A DNA stretch of 64,000 nucleotides from Viscum album (taxonomy: Eukaryota > Streptophyta > Magnoliopsida > Santalales > Viscaceae): assembly GCA_963277665.1 (NCBI GenBank), contig OY728122.1:1542082868-1542146867 (forward strand). Direction: 5' to 3'. How positions within the stretch are numbered: position 1 is the stretch's first letter; each line of letters opens with the position of its first letter. The notes under the pieces are model-generated. The model saw nothing but the letters and a program-made list of their open reading frames with translations. It was not told the origin of the DNA and did no database searches. Below, piece by piece: positions 24,188 to 38,562 of the stretch. The translations under genes were made by a program, and so were the position numbers.

Positions 24188-26160
24188 CTTATAGGTTCCA
24201 ATCATAGTGGAAGCGCATGGATGAGTGTACCCAACATTAATTTTATAGTTAACAATGATCAATCTGAGATCCATCACGATGATAAAACACCAGATCTTAG
24301 GAATAGAACATAGAATGGAAAAGTAAAGAGGTATGTCCTTGAACTATTTAGAGGATCATAATATGTTTAATATTATTAATGTAAATAAAATACAGAGGTT
24401 ACATTGATGTAATTCTCTCTTCGTTGATGTTTCTAGTCACAATCAAATGTGATCTGTCATTATGTCACAGAAGCCAAGTGTAGGTTTCCTCTAGTGGTGA
24501 TCCAAATATGCTCCATGTATCTCTGGAAGTCACTAAAAGGATATTTGAGTGATATCATGGAATATACTTCACTTTTGATGTATGCCTTCAATCAGCTTGA
24601 GAGTTTCTTCCAAAGCGCTCTCCTTGATCCGATAAAGGAGGATTGCTCTCATAACTTGTGATCGTTCTCAGAGGTAAGAAATTCTCTCTTTCCTTGAGAG
24701 ATTTATCCAGATCCATTGTGCACAACCACAAATAATGGGTAGGTCTAAAGAGAATAATGTAATTGGGATTTATATTACTTATGATAATAAAATGAATTAA
24801 TTACCCAAAGGAATTTATTTATTTCATTTAATTCATAGTAAGACCTCATGTCTAACAATAACATTTGACTATTATTATCCCTTGAAATGCCCCTGGTGAA
24901 TTACACATATTTCTATTTAATTAATTAAATAATATTATTTCTCACAAATCCCCAAAAAAACTACACAACGTGTATATATTAATGTACAAGGCATGTACTT
25001 TTTTCCATTTTCATCATTTCCTACACCACATTTATTAGGCCTTGAATAATGACTATTTATTTCTTAAATAAATATCACTATATGACTCGCTAATAAATAT
25101 ATTATTTCACACATATTATATTCTCTTGAATAACTTCAGTAAAAATAAATTCAATCAAGAATTCTAGAATAATTTTTAAAACAACAATTGAGAATAATAT
25201 TTATTCAAAATGATAAATGAATATTTAACTGAGATACTTGGACACACTTATTGTGTAACCCTATAGGCCACTTTCTCAGAGGCATTAGGCAGAGCATGCC
25301 TAAAGTCAAAGTATATCATATAGTAACATGCCAAGGCACCCATAGAGAAATAATTTAACACCAAAATGATGTTTCACCCCCTATGAACACTTACAGTGTA
25401 ATGTAATCCATTTTTCTTGATTTCTCAAATCAAGTGGGATGCATGCTAGTGTCATCAACCCTTGTGGTCAACTATTTTTTCATTAACTTCCCAAAATTGA
25501 ACTCACATGTTCCTCACCAGGTCCATGTGTTTTTTGGAATATATCAATTCCATCAAAGGTCCTGAGATATCAATTTTTTTATGGAATACAAGGGACAAAT
25601 CCTTTCTCACGTTATCTATTAATGCGGTATTACTCGTGACGAACCCAACATATCCTACCTGATTGTGAATAGTGTGTCATCATAGTTTTTGTTAATACAT
25701 CTAAGGGAGTGATTTTTAATACCCATTAATAATAATCTTAAATTATAAGGACCAATACACACATCCGCAGATAGGGACACCCAATGACACTATAAAATGT
25801 GGATTTCCTACCGATGGGTCTCTTTCTCACAATATCCTCCTAGATATTACCAAGAGTGCACACCATGAGAAGGTGCCTCAATGTTTTATGTGTCCTCACC
25901 ACTAATAGAATGTATTATTTGTGTCCCTCCAATAACATCATCCAGACAGAGAACATATATATTCAAGAATAATGTAATGGACTGGGTTCTCATCATATCA
26001 GGGATCCGCTATAACCCTTTAGTGTAACAGTTATCCTTAGGACATTATCACATGCATCGTCACAACGAAGAACAATTAATATATGATAAGGTATTTATTA
26101 ATATTAAAATACATGAATAAAAGTTTATCATAAAATATAGTGTAGTTGATTCTAGTTCAC
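24188..26160 (-). repeat. Copia right LTR (5' LTR in sense orientation)
   Basis: It is co-linear with 16074-18055. The inner start is fixed by the primer-binding site; the outer end is approximate, judged from where similarity to the left LTR fades (about 26150) and similarity to repeat X begins. Confidence 0.75.
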
Positions 26161-27090
26161 TAAATCCAAAATAATTTACCTTTATGGATAAGCACATCAC
26201 ATGTCCTTCACCAGAACAAATAGACACATCTTGTGTGTCATCTGGGTATGATTATACACTTCCTAGTTATGTTTAAATTGATGTACCAAATGTCATAATC
26301 ATTATAAGTGATAAAAAATATCATCTTTCTTAAGATCCAATTGATGACATGATTAGAAGCATTTCCAACCACCCCTCAATTAGATAAGCCACAATTCTTG
26401 TGTAAGAAAGTTATCAAAGTATAAATATTCTATTTCAAGGAATCTCACCAACCATAGGTATTAGGGACTTAAAATTTAATCCATTCTCCATAATTATAAC
26501 AAATACATATTTTATAACACTCCATGTGGTATACTTAGAGGTTTATATTGTGTATAAAACTATTTTTTAACTTATAATCATATATTAAATCCCAATAAAA
26601 GTATCTTTCTCATGTTATTCTTGAAAATTAATTCTAATATTTAACACTGAATGACAAAAATTAGTTATGGATAACTAAAAGTCATACTTTGAGATATAAA
26701 TTATAATTTGACATCATGAAATTTTTATCAATATATACATAAATGTTTCCAGTGTGAAAGAATGATGAAGTTTATATTTCCTTTTTGTATATTAGTATGT
26801 ATTTTATATTCTGAAAACCTAGTAAGAATACCTAACAAATACATACATAAGACCTTGTCTAAATATCATATATGATATATTTCTCGATCTACCTTGTGTT
26901 TACTATATGTTTAAGTCTTCTGTTAAACCCATCGCATCTCTCAGGAATTACGGCCACATCACATTTTGACCATATGATATTACCCTCCCATTTAAACCAT
27001 TTGTATCTAATGAAACTCATGATATTTTGTAACACCTTTAGGATATTAATTGATATTCACTTTCTAGACTAGCATAATTTTTTTTAGCTT
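26160..27090. repeat. Repeat X, copy 1, right part
   Basis: It aligns with 28650-29360. Shared landmarks are CCAAATGTCATAATC, GTTATGGATAA followed by TCATACTTTG, GAAAGAATRATRAAGT and AAATATCATATATGAT. It is the continuation of 15790-16073 after the copia insertion. The open frame at 26872-27072 shows no known domain. Confidence 0.55.
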
Positions 27091-27189
27091 TGAATTTCAA
27101 TAAGTCTAATTATACACCCACTCGCCTCTTAGTCGATATATTATCTTCGATATAACATGATATGAAACACAAACAATATTATATTTAGG

Positions 27190-28040
27190 GAATAAATTTT
27201 ATTTCATTGTAATAGGAATATTTAACATTTAAACTATTGTATCCATATTACATGGATTCATAGGGGATATTAATAGTTAATAGATGAAATAGAAGGAATC
27301 AAAATCCCATGTCCAATATATCTTCACCATTCTTGATAAATATTTCAAAAGGAAATAAAAATATGCTATTTTACATGATGTATTGGTAGGATAGATTATT
27401 TCTTCATCGTATAAGTAAGATCCACCTCCTCACCATGGTGTATCAGAACCTAGTGTAGTAAAGGTAGAAGGTAAAGTGATATTAGGGTTCTAGGTAGATG
27501 TTTTAATGAATTGTACAAGAACACAAAAAAATTACATCAAATGGTAGTGGTATTTATATAGCATAGAGGATTCCCCTTAGTGATGTGTTCATTAAATCAG
27601 GTGTTACAATGCAGGAATTAATTCCCCTTATAGTTCATGTATCATATGCCTGAATGAGACTCCAACCCCACGTTAAAAATCATGTAATGATTCTTTAAAA
27701 GGTAACAATCATCGAAAATAAAACATGACATATCATTTTAATGATCATATGTTAGAAAAATATCTTAAACTTATAAATGAATCATGTTATACAATTCATA
27801 GAAATGGTAAAGGAACTACCCATTCAAATTAATGGCATTATCATAATTCCATTCCTTATAACATGGAACCTATTATACACTATGAATTTCCACATGTATT
27901 TTCATGAAATCACATTTCATATCCTTATGTCATAGCTCCAATAGTATGATATGACGTATCCATGCATCACATACTAGATAAGGATTAAATAATGGTTAAT
28001 GATTTCTCCCATCATAAAATATGATTGGATTTAGGGAATA
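27190..28040. repeat. Repeat Y, copy 1 (uninterrupted)
   Basis: It aligns with 49560-50130 followed by 61561-61930. Shared landmarks are a CTTCACCATTCTTGAT-like phrase, CTCCTCACCAT, GTAGTAAAGGTA, TATTAGGGTTC, GTGTTACA, AGTTCAT-CATCATATG and TATGATTTCTC. It carries the empty target site GACTC at 27658-27662 that is duplicated around element 4 in the other copy. No coding content seen. Confidence 0.65.
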
Positions 28041-28239
28041 AATATTCCATAAATCTCCCAATTTCTCAAAATACTAAAATACTTACTCACATTTCACCAC
28101 ATCTTATATCATATTCAATAACTTGTGAAATCATATAAAAACATTTTGGACATATTCTAAAAACGTTTGGAAAGCTGTCAAAAAATTCATAATTTATTTC
28201 AACCTATGAAATACCTTATGAATAGAAATCTACGAAATA

Positions 28240-29360
28240 TTTTAAGATTACATATAAAATTATTTTAGATTTATCTTTGAGTCATACTCAATCACCATTC
28301 ATTCAAATTCAAATCATCTATGGGAATTTATAGAATTTATAATAAATCTGAATCCATGGGTCTATAAATGTAAGAAAATATATACCTTTATAAAATTGGC
28401 AATGCTAAATGAGATATAAAGGGGTCTCTAGTGATATTTATTAAACACATATATTTATATACCTTTGTATATAATTCATATCTCATTATAGCATGAATTA
28501 TCATATGTTCTCTTTGTCTAATGCATCTAGTGTTATTGGAACATTGAGTATGTCAATCACATATAGTCAACTCATATGTTCTCGACTCTCCAAGTATATG
28601 ATGACATATATGATGGATACATTGATATATAGAGATAATAGAATCACATTCCCCTCATCGGGATATATATGCACAACATGTATACCATCTAGGCATGGAC
28701 TCACACTCTCTGTCAATCTCAATTGGGGGCCCAAATGTCATAATCGTCATATGATAGGAAAATCCTCATCCTAATTGACATACAAAAGAATACATTATTA
28801 GAGACATACCTAATCACTACTAGATTTAATAATACTAAATGGATTTTGTAATAATGGTATCAAAGTAAAGTTCTTATGTTAGGTATCCTTCCAATATTAG
28901 GTAATGGGGAATCTTATATCAACCATTCACCACTAGTGAACCAAATTTATAGTGTGTGGTACTTTATGTGGAATACTGGGTGCGTCATCCAATTTAGAAA
29001 AACATTTTTTGTTCATCATGAGCATATTATATATCTTAAACAATAGTCATACTCACATTAACCTTATAACTTCACAATGACCAATAATACTACATGATGA
29101 ACATTCGTTATGGATAAAAAAATTCATACTTTGTGAGGCCAATCACCATTGTATTTTATGAAATGCATATATATATAAACATATATGAAACCAACATGAA
29201 AGAATAATAAAGTAGTCATTTATATTTATATGATACATTTTATATACTTAAAAAATCATTCAAAAATATTTTACAAAACCCTATATAAGCACTAATCTAT
29301 AATATCATATATGATAGACTAACAGATTAGCCTTATATTTTCTTAACTTTTGGGGTTTTG
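28240..29360. repeat. Repeat X, copy 2 (without copia)
   Basis: This is the uninterrupted paralogue of 15790-16073 plus 26160-27090 and shows what the copia target looked like. The plus-strand frame at 28493-28774 does not resemble any family I know and is not conserved in the other copies. Confidence 0.55.
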
Positions 29361-29369
29361 ATAACTCAT

Positions 29370-29371
<2 letters not shown>

Positions 29372-29400
<29 letters not shown>

Positions 29401-29401
29401 T
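29372..29401. repeat. (TA)n microsatellite
   Basis: An uninterrupted alternating TA run of about 30 bp. Confidence 0.85.
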
Positions 29402-30599
29402 TCCTATAATATATTTATATTATCATAAGAAAAAACATTTTCACTAAACTCTTTAGTGAGAAACATCAATAAATAATTCAATTCAGAATAATGGTGAGAT
29501 TTAGGAATCATATTACTCATGTTCATCTCCATAAACAAAGAATTCAAACCTTTTAACTCCACAAAATTAAATGAAATGATGTAAATAAATTTCTAAATAA
29601 AACTATTTATAAGTTTAACATTATCATCCTTGGAAACATTTACATAAAAAAATTATTTTAAAATAATGTAACTATTTACGTCATTATTTACTATTACATC
29701 TGAAACCCCTTTTAGATAAAGTGGAATTCACTTCATTTAGGAAACTATATGTAACCCTCGACATTTATATTTATAGTCATATCATAAAACATTTTTAGGA
29801 TATAAAGAGAAATTCACTTGGTATTTTTAGTGTCATAATATTATTGGTAAGAGTGGTATTCACTTCCTCATGGTAACTAAATATATCTATTTACATTTTT
29901 ACCATCGTATATCTTAAAATATCTAGTATATCTAATTAGAATTACTATAATTAAAAAGTTTTATAATTCCTTTATTTTTTAATCATGAAATTATTAAAAG
30001 TTTAAACATACTTACACTATCCTCTTAAAGACTGTATTTTATTTAGAATATCATTCTAAGATAAAAAAACTCATTTTTGTTCAATAAATAAGTCTTACCT
30101 CCTAATATTTGGAATATTGGAAAATAAAATATCATTTTTATATCATATATGGTATTTTATTTGTTCATAAATTTTATCTCTTAGAAGAAAATTATTTATC
30201 AAAATATGTCACTAATGTTTTGTGGGAACATCTTCTATCATATTTTAATAAATACCTGAGTGCACACATTATCCTGGATAAAACCTTTTTATCCTATTTC
30301 CCTTTTTAAAACCTTTCATAAAATCTGATGAATTGTAAATCAAGTCTCTATAATTGATCAAATCATTTTACTCACAATAAAACTTTTTTTAATTAATGAC
30401 TTCAATTATCACATTAGATAAATGAGACAAATATGAATACCCCTTTAAGATCCATTTGTGCTTGGTAAACACATTTACATTAATAATAATGTTATATAAA
30501 CTCCTTTATTTAGAATTTGAATGAAAAGTAAAAGTTATCCCAATTATTATATTTATTTTGAAAAACTATATATTTAAAACACTTGTAAAATATAAATTA

Positions 30600-31260
30600 T
30601 GTATCCCATACCCCTCAAAATTGAAGAAAAAATTATATTAAAGTGATATCTTACATGGATATTCCAATGAGTTTTTAGGATCCTTTTGGTACAATATTCC
30701 ATCTTATATATTTATTTCTATTCCTTAATGATAACATCTTCAGGTTTAAATATCCTTACCTTCCTACTCAAAAAAATCATCGGACTCACCAATAAACATT
30801 TCTTCTTCTTGTTTAAACTTTTACCCACTTATATTATCTATACAAAAAAAGAACCTAGACATAATAAGTCTAGTTCATATATTCTCAACACATTAGAAAA
30901 CTATGTAAAACATTCGTGAATTCATTTAACTTGTTTGAGTTTTTATATATATGACAATGAAATTAAATCCTTAACAAAATATAGCATTATAGGAAATCAT
31001 CAGTCTCTATAAATCGTTATAATATTCAATCATATTAACCATATGAGTGTATACTATAGTTATGTTAATTAAGTTTTCATATCATACCTTTTAAACCCAA
31101 ATATAATAATTTTATGACTCTCATAGACATATTGATTCACTTTTAGATTAATTTCAACACTTGGTTGCCTAGAAGGTGTTTCTCTAGCACATTAAATTTT
31201 TTGTTATATAAGAATTCCTCATATGTTTCTAGTCTCAGTAGATTTTGACATTAAAATTAT
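30600..31260. repeat. Repeat Z, copy 1 (weak)
   Basis: It aligns loosely with about 62450-63110. The best landmark is GGTGTTTCTCT followed by AGCACA or AACACA at 31168 and 63000, preceded by an AACACTTGGTTGCCTAG-like phrase in one copy and AAAGTTGGTTACTCAG in the other. Divergence is high. Confidence 0.35.
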
Positions 31261-32747
31261 CATTATTATATGATTAATATCAAAGTTATATTTGATTACG
31301 ATGTTATTTATCAACGACAAAAGATTTTATTAAATGAGTATCATGGTTTAGTACTCATTAATATGTAATTATATTAAATGGGATCCCAAAAAAAGATAAA
31401 CACTTTTACGCTCATCATATTTATTAGAATTTCAATATTCATATTTCTTCATGACCTACACTAGATTGTTCATGTAAATAACCCATGACTTTAATCAACT
31501 TTATTTTTCTATTATCCTAACCATTTTGATTTTCCAGCTATGTTTAACTTATTAAAATGATAATAATAAGGAACCTAATGTTTTGGGTAACCTAATTACA
31601 TTCTTTCCATACAATGGATAATCTATTAGCACATAATACTTAGGGTCACCCATACTAAATGATCAACATCTTGAAAAGCGCTACTTTGGATGGAAAATAA
31701 CACCTGGGATATTGAAGGGGATTTAATCTCAACATCTTTTCTCATGTTATTCCCATTACGTATATATGATTATGATGATTTCATTTTCGAATCCTATTAT
31801 ATATAGAAAAATATTATATTCAAACCATATTATGGTGCCACAATTTACACAACCCATCATTATTATTACTCACCCAAAAATTGAATCCAAACATAATTAC
31901 ACATATCCATATGCATTATAGGTATAAGTTAAATAAACTCTTTATGTAAAGCTTTAAAATTTTATGAGATTTTAAAATATATATGAGTAATTCCATAGAA
32001 ATAGATAGTCAACACACACCATTCTATAACAATTAATAAATATAGGGGATTTTGGGAAGATCGATTCAAAGTCCCTATACCCAAGGATAATTTACACAAG
32101 ATTGAATCTAGTTCATCAAAACACTAAAACCTAATATTTATATATATAAGCTATATTAAATAACTATATTAAATCTCATAAATTTGATTAGAAATTGATT
32201 TCAAGGAATATAAAAACATAATATTATATAATCATACCATGCATATAACTCTTAAATTCTTGTAATTTCTAGACCCTAGAAGCTCAAAGATGGTTTATAA
32301 TTGTATTACATTTGCATGATTATAAGGAATCAATTCCCAAAGGACAAAACAATTTAGCAGTTTTGGAAAACCATATTACATACATGATTCTTTTTTTACA
32401 AATGAATACATTAATTAAAACATAATTTGTGTATAATAACTTTTTTCACAATTACAATATCATTTAATATCTTTCTAAGTACACTTATTGGATTTATGGG
32501 GAAAGGAAATACAACAAGGGTGCATTCAAACACTCAGTAAGGGTAAGAGTACAGAGGATGATATGATTAAATATGGGATAAATAATATAGAAATGTAAAT
32601 AACTGAAACACATGCAATTTAAATAATCACTTGATCTAGGGTACTTAACCATGAATATTATACTAGTATAATAATCACAGTGAATATAAATAACTATTAT
32701 CCTAACGATGGAATGCATAATTATGGAAATCTAAAACATACTATCAT

Positions 32748-32840
32748 GGCCTCATCAAAGACATTTGAAAATAATTTATTAAGGCCTTGGAAAAATCCAT
32801 TCCAGAAAATAAATGGTCAAGGCCTCAGTCAAGTTCATAT
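32748..32840. repeat. GGCC-type minisatellite in LTR A
   Basis: Three units of about 35-38 bp each begin GGCCT. It lies 487 bp from the LTR start. The same unit type occurs at the same offset in B and C, but a different unit in D and E. Confidence 0.7.
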
Positions 32841-33419
32841 TTGGTTTGTCACATGAGACACACCAATGCATCGATAGGCTATAGTGGCCCTTTTCTACCA
32901 CTTACTAAGACCAATGCATTCCCCACATGAATAAATAATACAACTGAATAAATATGTCCTAAAAATGACCATAATACATTTACTAAATTATGGAAGATGG
33001 TATCAAAAGATATAATCCTCAATGAAGTAAAACAGTCAACAATAGATATTGAAATTGATGAAAATACTTTAAATGATATCACTAAAAATTTAATGAGTAA
33101 AAACTCTTATTAATCACATATGAAACAAAACTCTTCCATATTAAAATAATATTTTCCTTGAAAACCCATTTTAAATACCAAAATACCAAAAAATATAAAT
33201 ATGTTTTTTTCATTTAATGAAACATAAAATCTTCAAAAGGAAGGATAAAAATAAAATAATGGTCATGGCTGCAGAAAATTCATTATCACCATATATTTTA
33301 ATAATATAAAATTCCATTTATTATTTGTCAAAATAATCCATATAAAAAATATAAAAAGATTCCGTTTTGAAAAAATTTGAATGAAATTAAAAATAGACAT
33401 AAACTTTACTGTATAATAC

Positions 33420-33442
33420 TTATATATATATATATATATATA
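33420..33442. repeat. (TA)n microsatellite in LTR A
   Basis: An alternating TA run of about 22 bp. Confidence 0.8.
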
Positions 33443-34029
33443 ATATCAGTAATGTTGATATGGAGAAAAATATTTGAAAACTAATATTTAAACATTCAAG
33501 GTGTCACATACCACTTTATATATTTAAATCATAAGACCCATGAAATCATAACATTAAAAAACATTAAATATCTTGATAATAAAAAAATTAATGACATGAT
33601 AAATCAAAGGTTCTTTATATAAACTTCATAAAATACTTTGGGTGTATAACATGAAACTATGAATGAATGAATATATATTGAGATGAAGTCCCTTAACTTG
33701 AGTTTGACTAATCGGATATAATCTTCACATTCCAGAATTAAAAACATTACCAATTAATTTCTTTCTTGAGGACATTTTTCTAGTTTATTATTTATTTTTT
33801 ATCACTTATTTTCATGTTATAACAATTGCATAATTATTTAATTTCAGGACGAATGTTTTGATTATATTTGATACTTGAGTCCAAAATGACTTTTGTGTGA
33901 TGTATATTTCCAAATTGTTATTATTCCATTATATATATAATAATACTAATGAAATAATAATCACTTTTATAAATCAATTATACCTTTAAATGAAACCATT
34001 TATGTATGGTTTTCAAAAATTAACAATTA

Positions 34030-34480
34030 GATGGTTAGTCGTACGTACGCAAGAGTAATATTTTCACTTTTTAGTGATCATTATAGAAATATGGTAAGTA
34101 TCATTTTATATTTCCCTAATGTACATAATATTTTTAATATAATATTAATAATTTATATCTACTCATATATATCATCCCAATTTTATGGTGATGAAAAATG
34201 AATCGCATCGCTTTGTGGTGGGGATAGTTCGCACGTATGCACAAATGACGTTACCATTTTCATGTGCATGAAAATGTAAGAACACAAATGATATTAACAT
34301 ATTAAAATATAAAAATATATATTATTTTTAAATAATGATAAATATTTCTTGAATATTATATATAAACATTAATTCCATTATTATAACTATTATTGAAAGA
34401 TAGTGATGGAAACTTAATTATATTGGTTCGTGAAGTAGTATATTGTCGTCCACACGAACAATTAATTATTTTCCAATTTG
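34030..34480. repeat. CG-rich motif cluster in LTR A (three blocks)
   Basis: Blocks lie near 34030-34064 (with CGTACGTACGCA), 34201-34270 (ATCGCATCG ... CGCACGTATGCAC ... ATGACGTTACCATTTTCAT) and 34424-34480 (decayed). Spacing is about 190 and 220 bp. The surrounding DNA is nearly free of CpG. Confidence 0.7.
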
Positions 34481-36692
34481 AAGGAAGTGGAGAGAGATTT
34501 AGGTGATGATATTAACATATTAAAATATAATAATATATATTATAGTATATTTATTATTCAATCATGGTTGAATAATATTTGACATAAGTGGAAGATGAAA
34601 TGAAATACAAATACACAATTAAAAATTATACCTTCCCTTCAGGTAATCTAATTTGATTAAAAAATTAACACCTCTAAGAAGGTTGTTATCTTAAACTAAT
34701 AAATCTATAATATGGGGAAGGATTATATTCAGGTATTTGGGTGTAAATTTTCAAAACTAAATAGGTTTTTAAGTGCATGGAATAGAGAATAATGTGTACC
34801 CATTTATAATAGAGGAGAGAGATAATCTTGAAAATCTTCAACATATTAAATTAATATAAATTACATTCTAAATTTCTCCAAACAAATTAATTTAGAATAT
34901 TGGATGATTTTTTATAAAAATACCTTAATCTTATATAAATTAAATAAGTTTTGACTATTTTTTAATCCTTATATTTAAACATTAACTCTTATTTATCTTA
35001 TTTTAATTGTTACCTTGATATCATGTAATTTACACATTGAGGTTTAATATAATTATTATAAAATTTAAAACAACCATTAAATGAGTAATTTATAAAATTT
35101 TGAGACTTATACCAATAATTTAAACTAATTATATATTTTTTATAATTTTATATTATTCAATGAAATATTATTTATTTTAAAATATCATAAATGTCAATCT
35201 TCAAACTCTTCATAACTTGAATTTTTACAAATATCGTAACACCATGATATATTCTAACAAACTATTTTAAATCATCACTAATATGTAAAATTCATCCATA
35301 AAATTATTTTATGACATTAATTATGTCAAATTATATTTATGTTAAAATTTAAGATATCTTTTATTTGATCCTCCTATTAATTAAACAAAAATTGCATCAT
35401 CATTGTGTCACCATTTATGGAAATGATTTTATGACTAAAAATTATAAATAAATTAACATGATATATATTAAAATTTTATTTTTATCAATAATATTTATAG
35501 TTATACATAACCCCTCTATAACCCCATATTAAAATATTTCTCTTATTAAAAACAAAAGTATGACAAAATATACCCTCCTTTGAATATAATATTATAATGT
35601 TTATATTGTAATTCAAAAGATTATTAATGGTCTCATAAATGATACTATAATGATTATAGAATATAAATACCAATCCAATATAATTATTGCATGAGTTAGG
35701 GTAATTTTATAATATTTATAAAATTATTTATACCCTTAAATACCCAATTTGCCCTTAACTATGTAAATAAAAAAGACAAAGTTACTATTCATAATGTTAA
35801 AAAATAAAATGTACCTGGTTAATAAATTTGTAAATTAATATTAAAAATATGGAATCTAGATTTAAAATTAAAAATTCATAATTTTCATAAATTAATTAAA
35901 AATTAATCATGATGATGGATTGAGAAAAAGGGGGTTTTAAAGTAAAAACTCTAAAAAGATTGAAATGTGTTTATATCTAAATACAATGAGAAATTTATTC
36001 TGATGACCTGAATTAAATTAAATGATTACATATTTCTATAATTATACTTTTAAAAAAATTTAAAATATAGTATAACAATATAAATAAATCAGACGAAAAG
36101 GCAGTTTTCAATTAAAATAAAGCATTTTTCACTATTCAGCAAAAAATTGAATCCTATCAAGAAAAGTACCCAAAAAAATTCACACTCATATTTTAAATAA
36201 GAAGTTTATTTTTTTAATATAGGAATTATTAAAGTGCTAAAACATTATTAAAAATAGGTGTTCCATCAAAAGATGGAAAAACTGTCATTTTATTAAAATA
36301 TATCGTTTATGCGTAATATTGATTTTATTCTTATATCATGTCTAGAATATATTTATATAAATATCGTTAATATAATCCATAAAGTGGTATGTTTTTATTT
36401 TATTGGTATAAAATAGACTTATGCGCCATTAATTAGTTTTTATAATCACATTTTATTAATATTAAATTGGTTTTTATGTTTATTTATAATTAAATAGAAT
36501 ACGATGAATTCAATAATATATTTTCATAATTTATTTAATCTTATTCATAAAAACCAAATAAATTTATAGTGTTAAAATAATAATATTCAAGAGTATATTG
36601 TAGTTCATTCATGCTCGATGATGTGTGGAACATGAGCTACCGAAGAGATTAAATTTAAAAGGAGACATACCATAAAATATCAGGGTGTTACA

Positions 36693-38076
36693 TTCTCCTC
36701 TAATTCAAAAAAAATCATCGTCACAATTGTAAATTGATCTTCAAAAATCCAAGGTTAATACTTGAAAATTATTTTTGGGGAAACCCACATTTGGAATAGG
36801 GTTACTAAAACATCATCTTAATAAGGGGGAAAGGAAAATGATAAAGTTACCCAAAATTAGGCTCTTAAGAAGGAGTACATTAATATAAAGTGAAAACCTA
36901 GACATGGGAGATAAATAAAACTATCAAGTTCTTATGGATAGTGATAGAGAATATAGTAATGAGAAATCTAACCATCATAAAACTGTAAATCCTTGATCAG
37001 TTAAAAGACAATTCGTTTCTTAGTAAGAAAAGTAAATGGATTACGTTTTTGTTTCAAAAGAAATTATGTTTTGGGATTATTTGAATATTAAAATAATAAA
37101 TTTAGAAAATTAAATAACATTATTAATTTCCCTATCAAAATAGTAATATCTTCCTATGGTGGGTATTCGATCAATTTTCACTTCATCCCTTACACCTGGA
37201 AATGAATGTTTAACAAGAATCTTTCACTATTGAAGTACAATTATAAAACATAAGATCCATGAGTCATTCCTTGTGCCTATAATTTTTTTTACGAAACTAA
37301 AAGGTTTATAAAAGGCTTTCCAATGTTATGAATCATACTTTAACCTCAAATAATAACCTACATTGTTCAAATTAATCCATTCTATCTTTAATAATCCTCT
37401 AAAATACTTATATCCAAATTCATAATCTAAAAAGGTCTCTAAATTTGAAAAATAAATTTAACATCATATTTTCCCCAAAAATAATGGATATATTTCTATA
37501 ACATAACAAATATTTGATCACCATAAAAAGAATAATTAATAAAATTCATGCTTGAAAAATCATTAATGAAGTACAATAGTACAATCCTTATATATCTCAT
37601 GATTCTTATAACCAGATAACTATTGATGAAATATTTCTAGAATTCTAAAACACATGATCTTTAATAATTCTACTTTATTATTAAATAATTAAAAATGTTT
37701 CATCATCTTATTCCTCAAAACCTCTATCATTTTATTTAACTTTTATAGACTCTTCATTAATAGCATTATAACCATTACTTGTATAATCTTCCACATTATA
37801 GAAATTGACCAAAACCCAAAGTAGAGTATTTAAGGCACTAGTCATTGTGATATAGTCAAGAAGATTCCTTTGTAATATGTCCAAATCATGAGATATTTTT
37901 CTCAATATTTGAGTCCATATATTTTACATAGTTTATCCATTATCATTACCAAATTAATATTATGATATCTTATACATAGACTTATCTGCAAAGTCATCCA
38001 TATGGTTTTATTTCCTAATCTATGCTTTCCTAAATCTATTTCACAATATTTCTACTAATCATTATCTGATAGTAAC
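36693..38076 (-). other. Internal region between LTRs A and B
   Basis: 1384 bp with no readable gag or pol. The left edge has a purine-rich tract on the minus strand (GAATTAGAGGAGAA). A landmark GAAACCCACATTTGGAATAGGG-like phrase near 36780 recurs in the other two internal regions. The right edge, at about 38063-38076, holds a decayed primer-binding site (minus-strand GTTACTATCAGATAAT). It is co-linear with 42390-43777 and lacks the SINE and the gag relic of element 4. Confidence 0.72.
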
Positions 38077-38562
38077 TATAATTCCCAAACCCCCAAATAA
38101 TAGATTCGGTTCATTATTTTTTTTACATTTTCATTATTACAAGGAATCCAATCCAAAAGGACTGAATAGTTTTGTATTTTTGGAAAACTAGATTACATAA
38201 ATGAGTCTTGTATTATAAATGAATACACTAATTACAACATAATTTTTTTTGAAAATAACTGTATTCCCAATTAAAATATCCTATCATATCATTCAGAGTA
38301 TACATTTTAGACTCTTGAGAAAATGAAGAAAAATAAAGGTGATCTCAAAGGCTATATAAGGGTAAGCATATAATGGAAGCGATGAGTAAATAAGGAAAAA
38401 ATATTCAAGGGTAAATAACTAAAACACGTTACATTTATATTATCACATGATATAGTAAAAGTAATCATGAATATTATACTGGTCGAATAATCACTTGTAA
38501 TTTCAATAACTAATCACAAAATGATGGAATAAAAATGTTGAATACCCGAAACATATCATCGA

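Larger units (their letters stand above)
16074..26160 (-). mobile_element. Element 2: degenerate Ty1/copia retrotransposon
   Basis: Two diverged direct repeats of about 2.0 kb (about 16074-18055 and 24188-26160) flank an internal region with a tRNA-iMet primer-binding site at 24177-24187. Read on the minus strand the protein remnants come in copia order: GAG with CCHC knuckle, protease, integrase, reverse transcriptase, RNase H. Integrase before reverse transcriptase is diagnostic for Ty1/copia. Many stops and at least two frame changes (about 20700, and between 20000 and 19100) make it inactive. The leader between PBS and gag is unusually long at about 2.2 kb. Flanking DNA on both sides aligns with one uninterrupted paralogue at 28240-29360, which supports the insertion limits to within tens of bases. 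Confidence 0.88.
29361..32260. other. AT-rich stretch between repeat X and LTR A, with part of repeat Z
   Basis: No gene is recognised. It includes a TA run at 29372-29401 and the Z-like stretch 30600-31260. The frames at 30109-30309 and 30686-30919 are AT-rich with no domain. The last bases before LTR A (CTCTTAAATTCT) loosely resemble a decayed primer-binding site, so this stretch may include the internal part of another member of the element 3 family. Confidence 0.45.
32261..36692 (-). repeat. LTR A
   Basis: It starts TGTAATTTCTAGACCC and ends CAGGGTGTTACA, the best preserved end in the array. It carries the 36-38 bp minisatellite at 32748-32840, a TA run at 33420-33442, the CG-rich triple motif at 34030-34480 and a decayed TATA block at 34800-34820. 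Confidence 0.82.

Noticed and set aside
33415..33445. Alternating TA runs as CRISPR or origin-like structure (also 29372-29401, 23406-23432)
   Set aside because: Simple microsatellites; there are no spaced direct repeats of CRISPR type, and the plant retroelement context makes it irrelevant.
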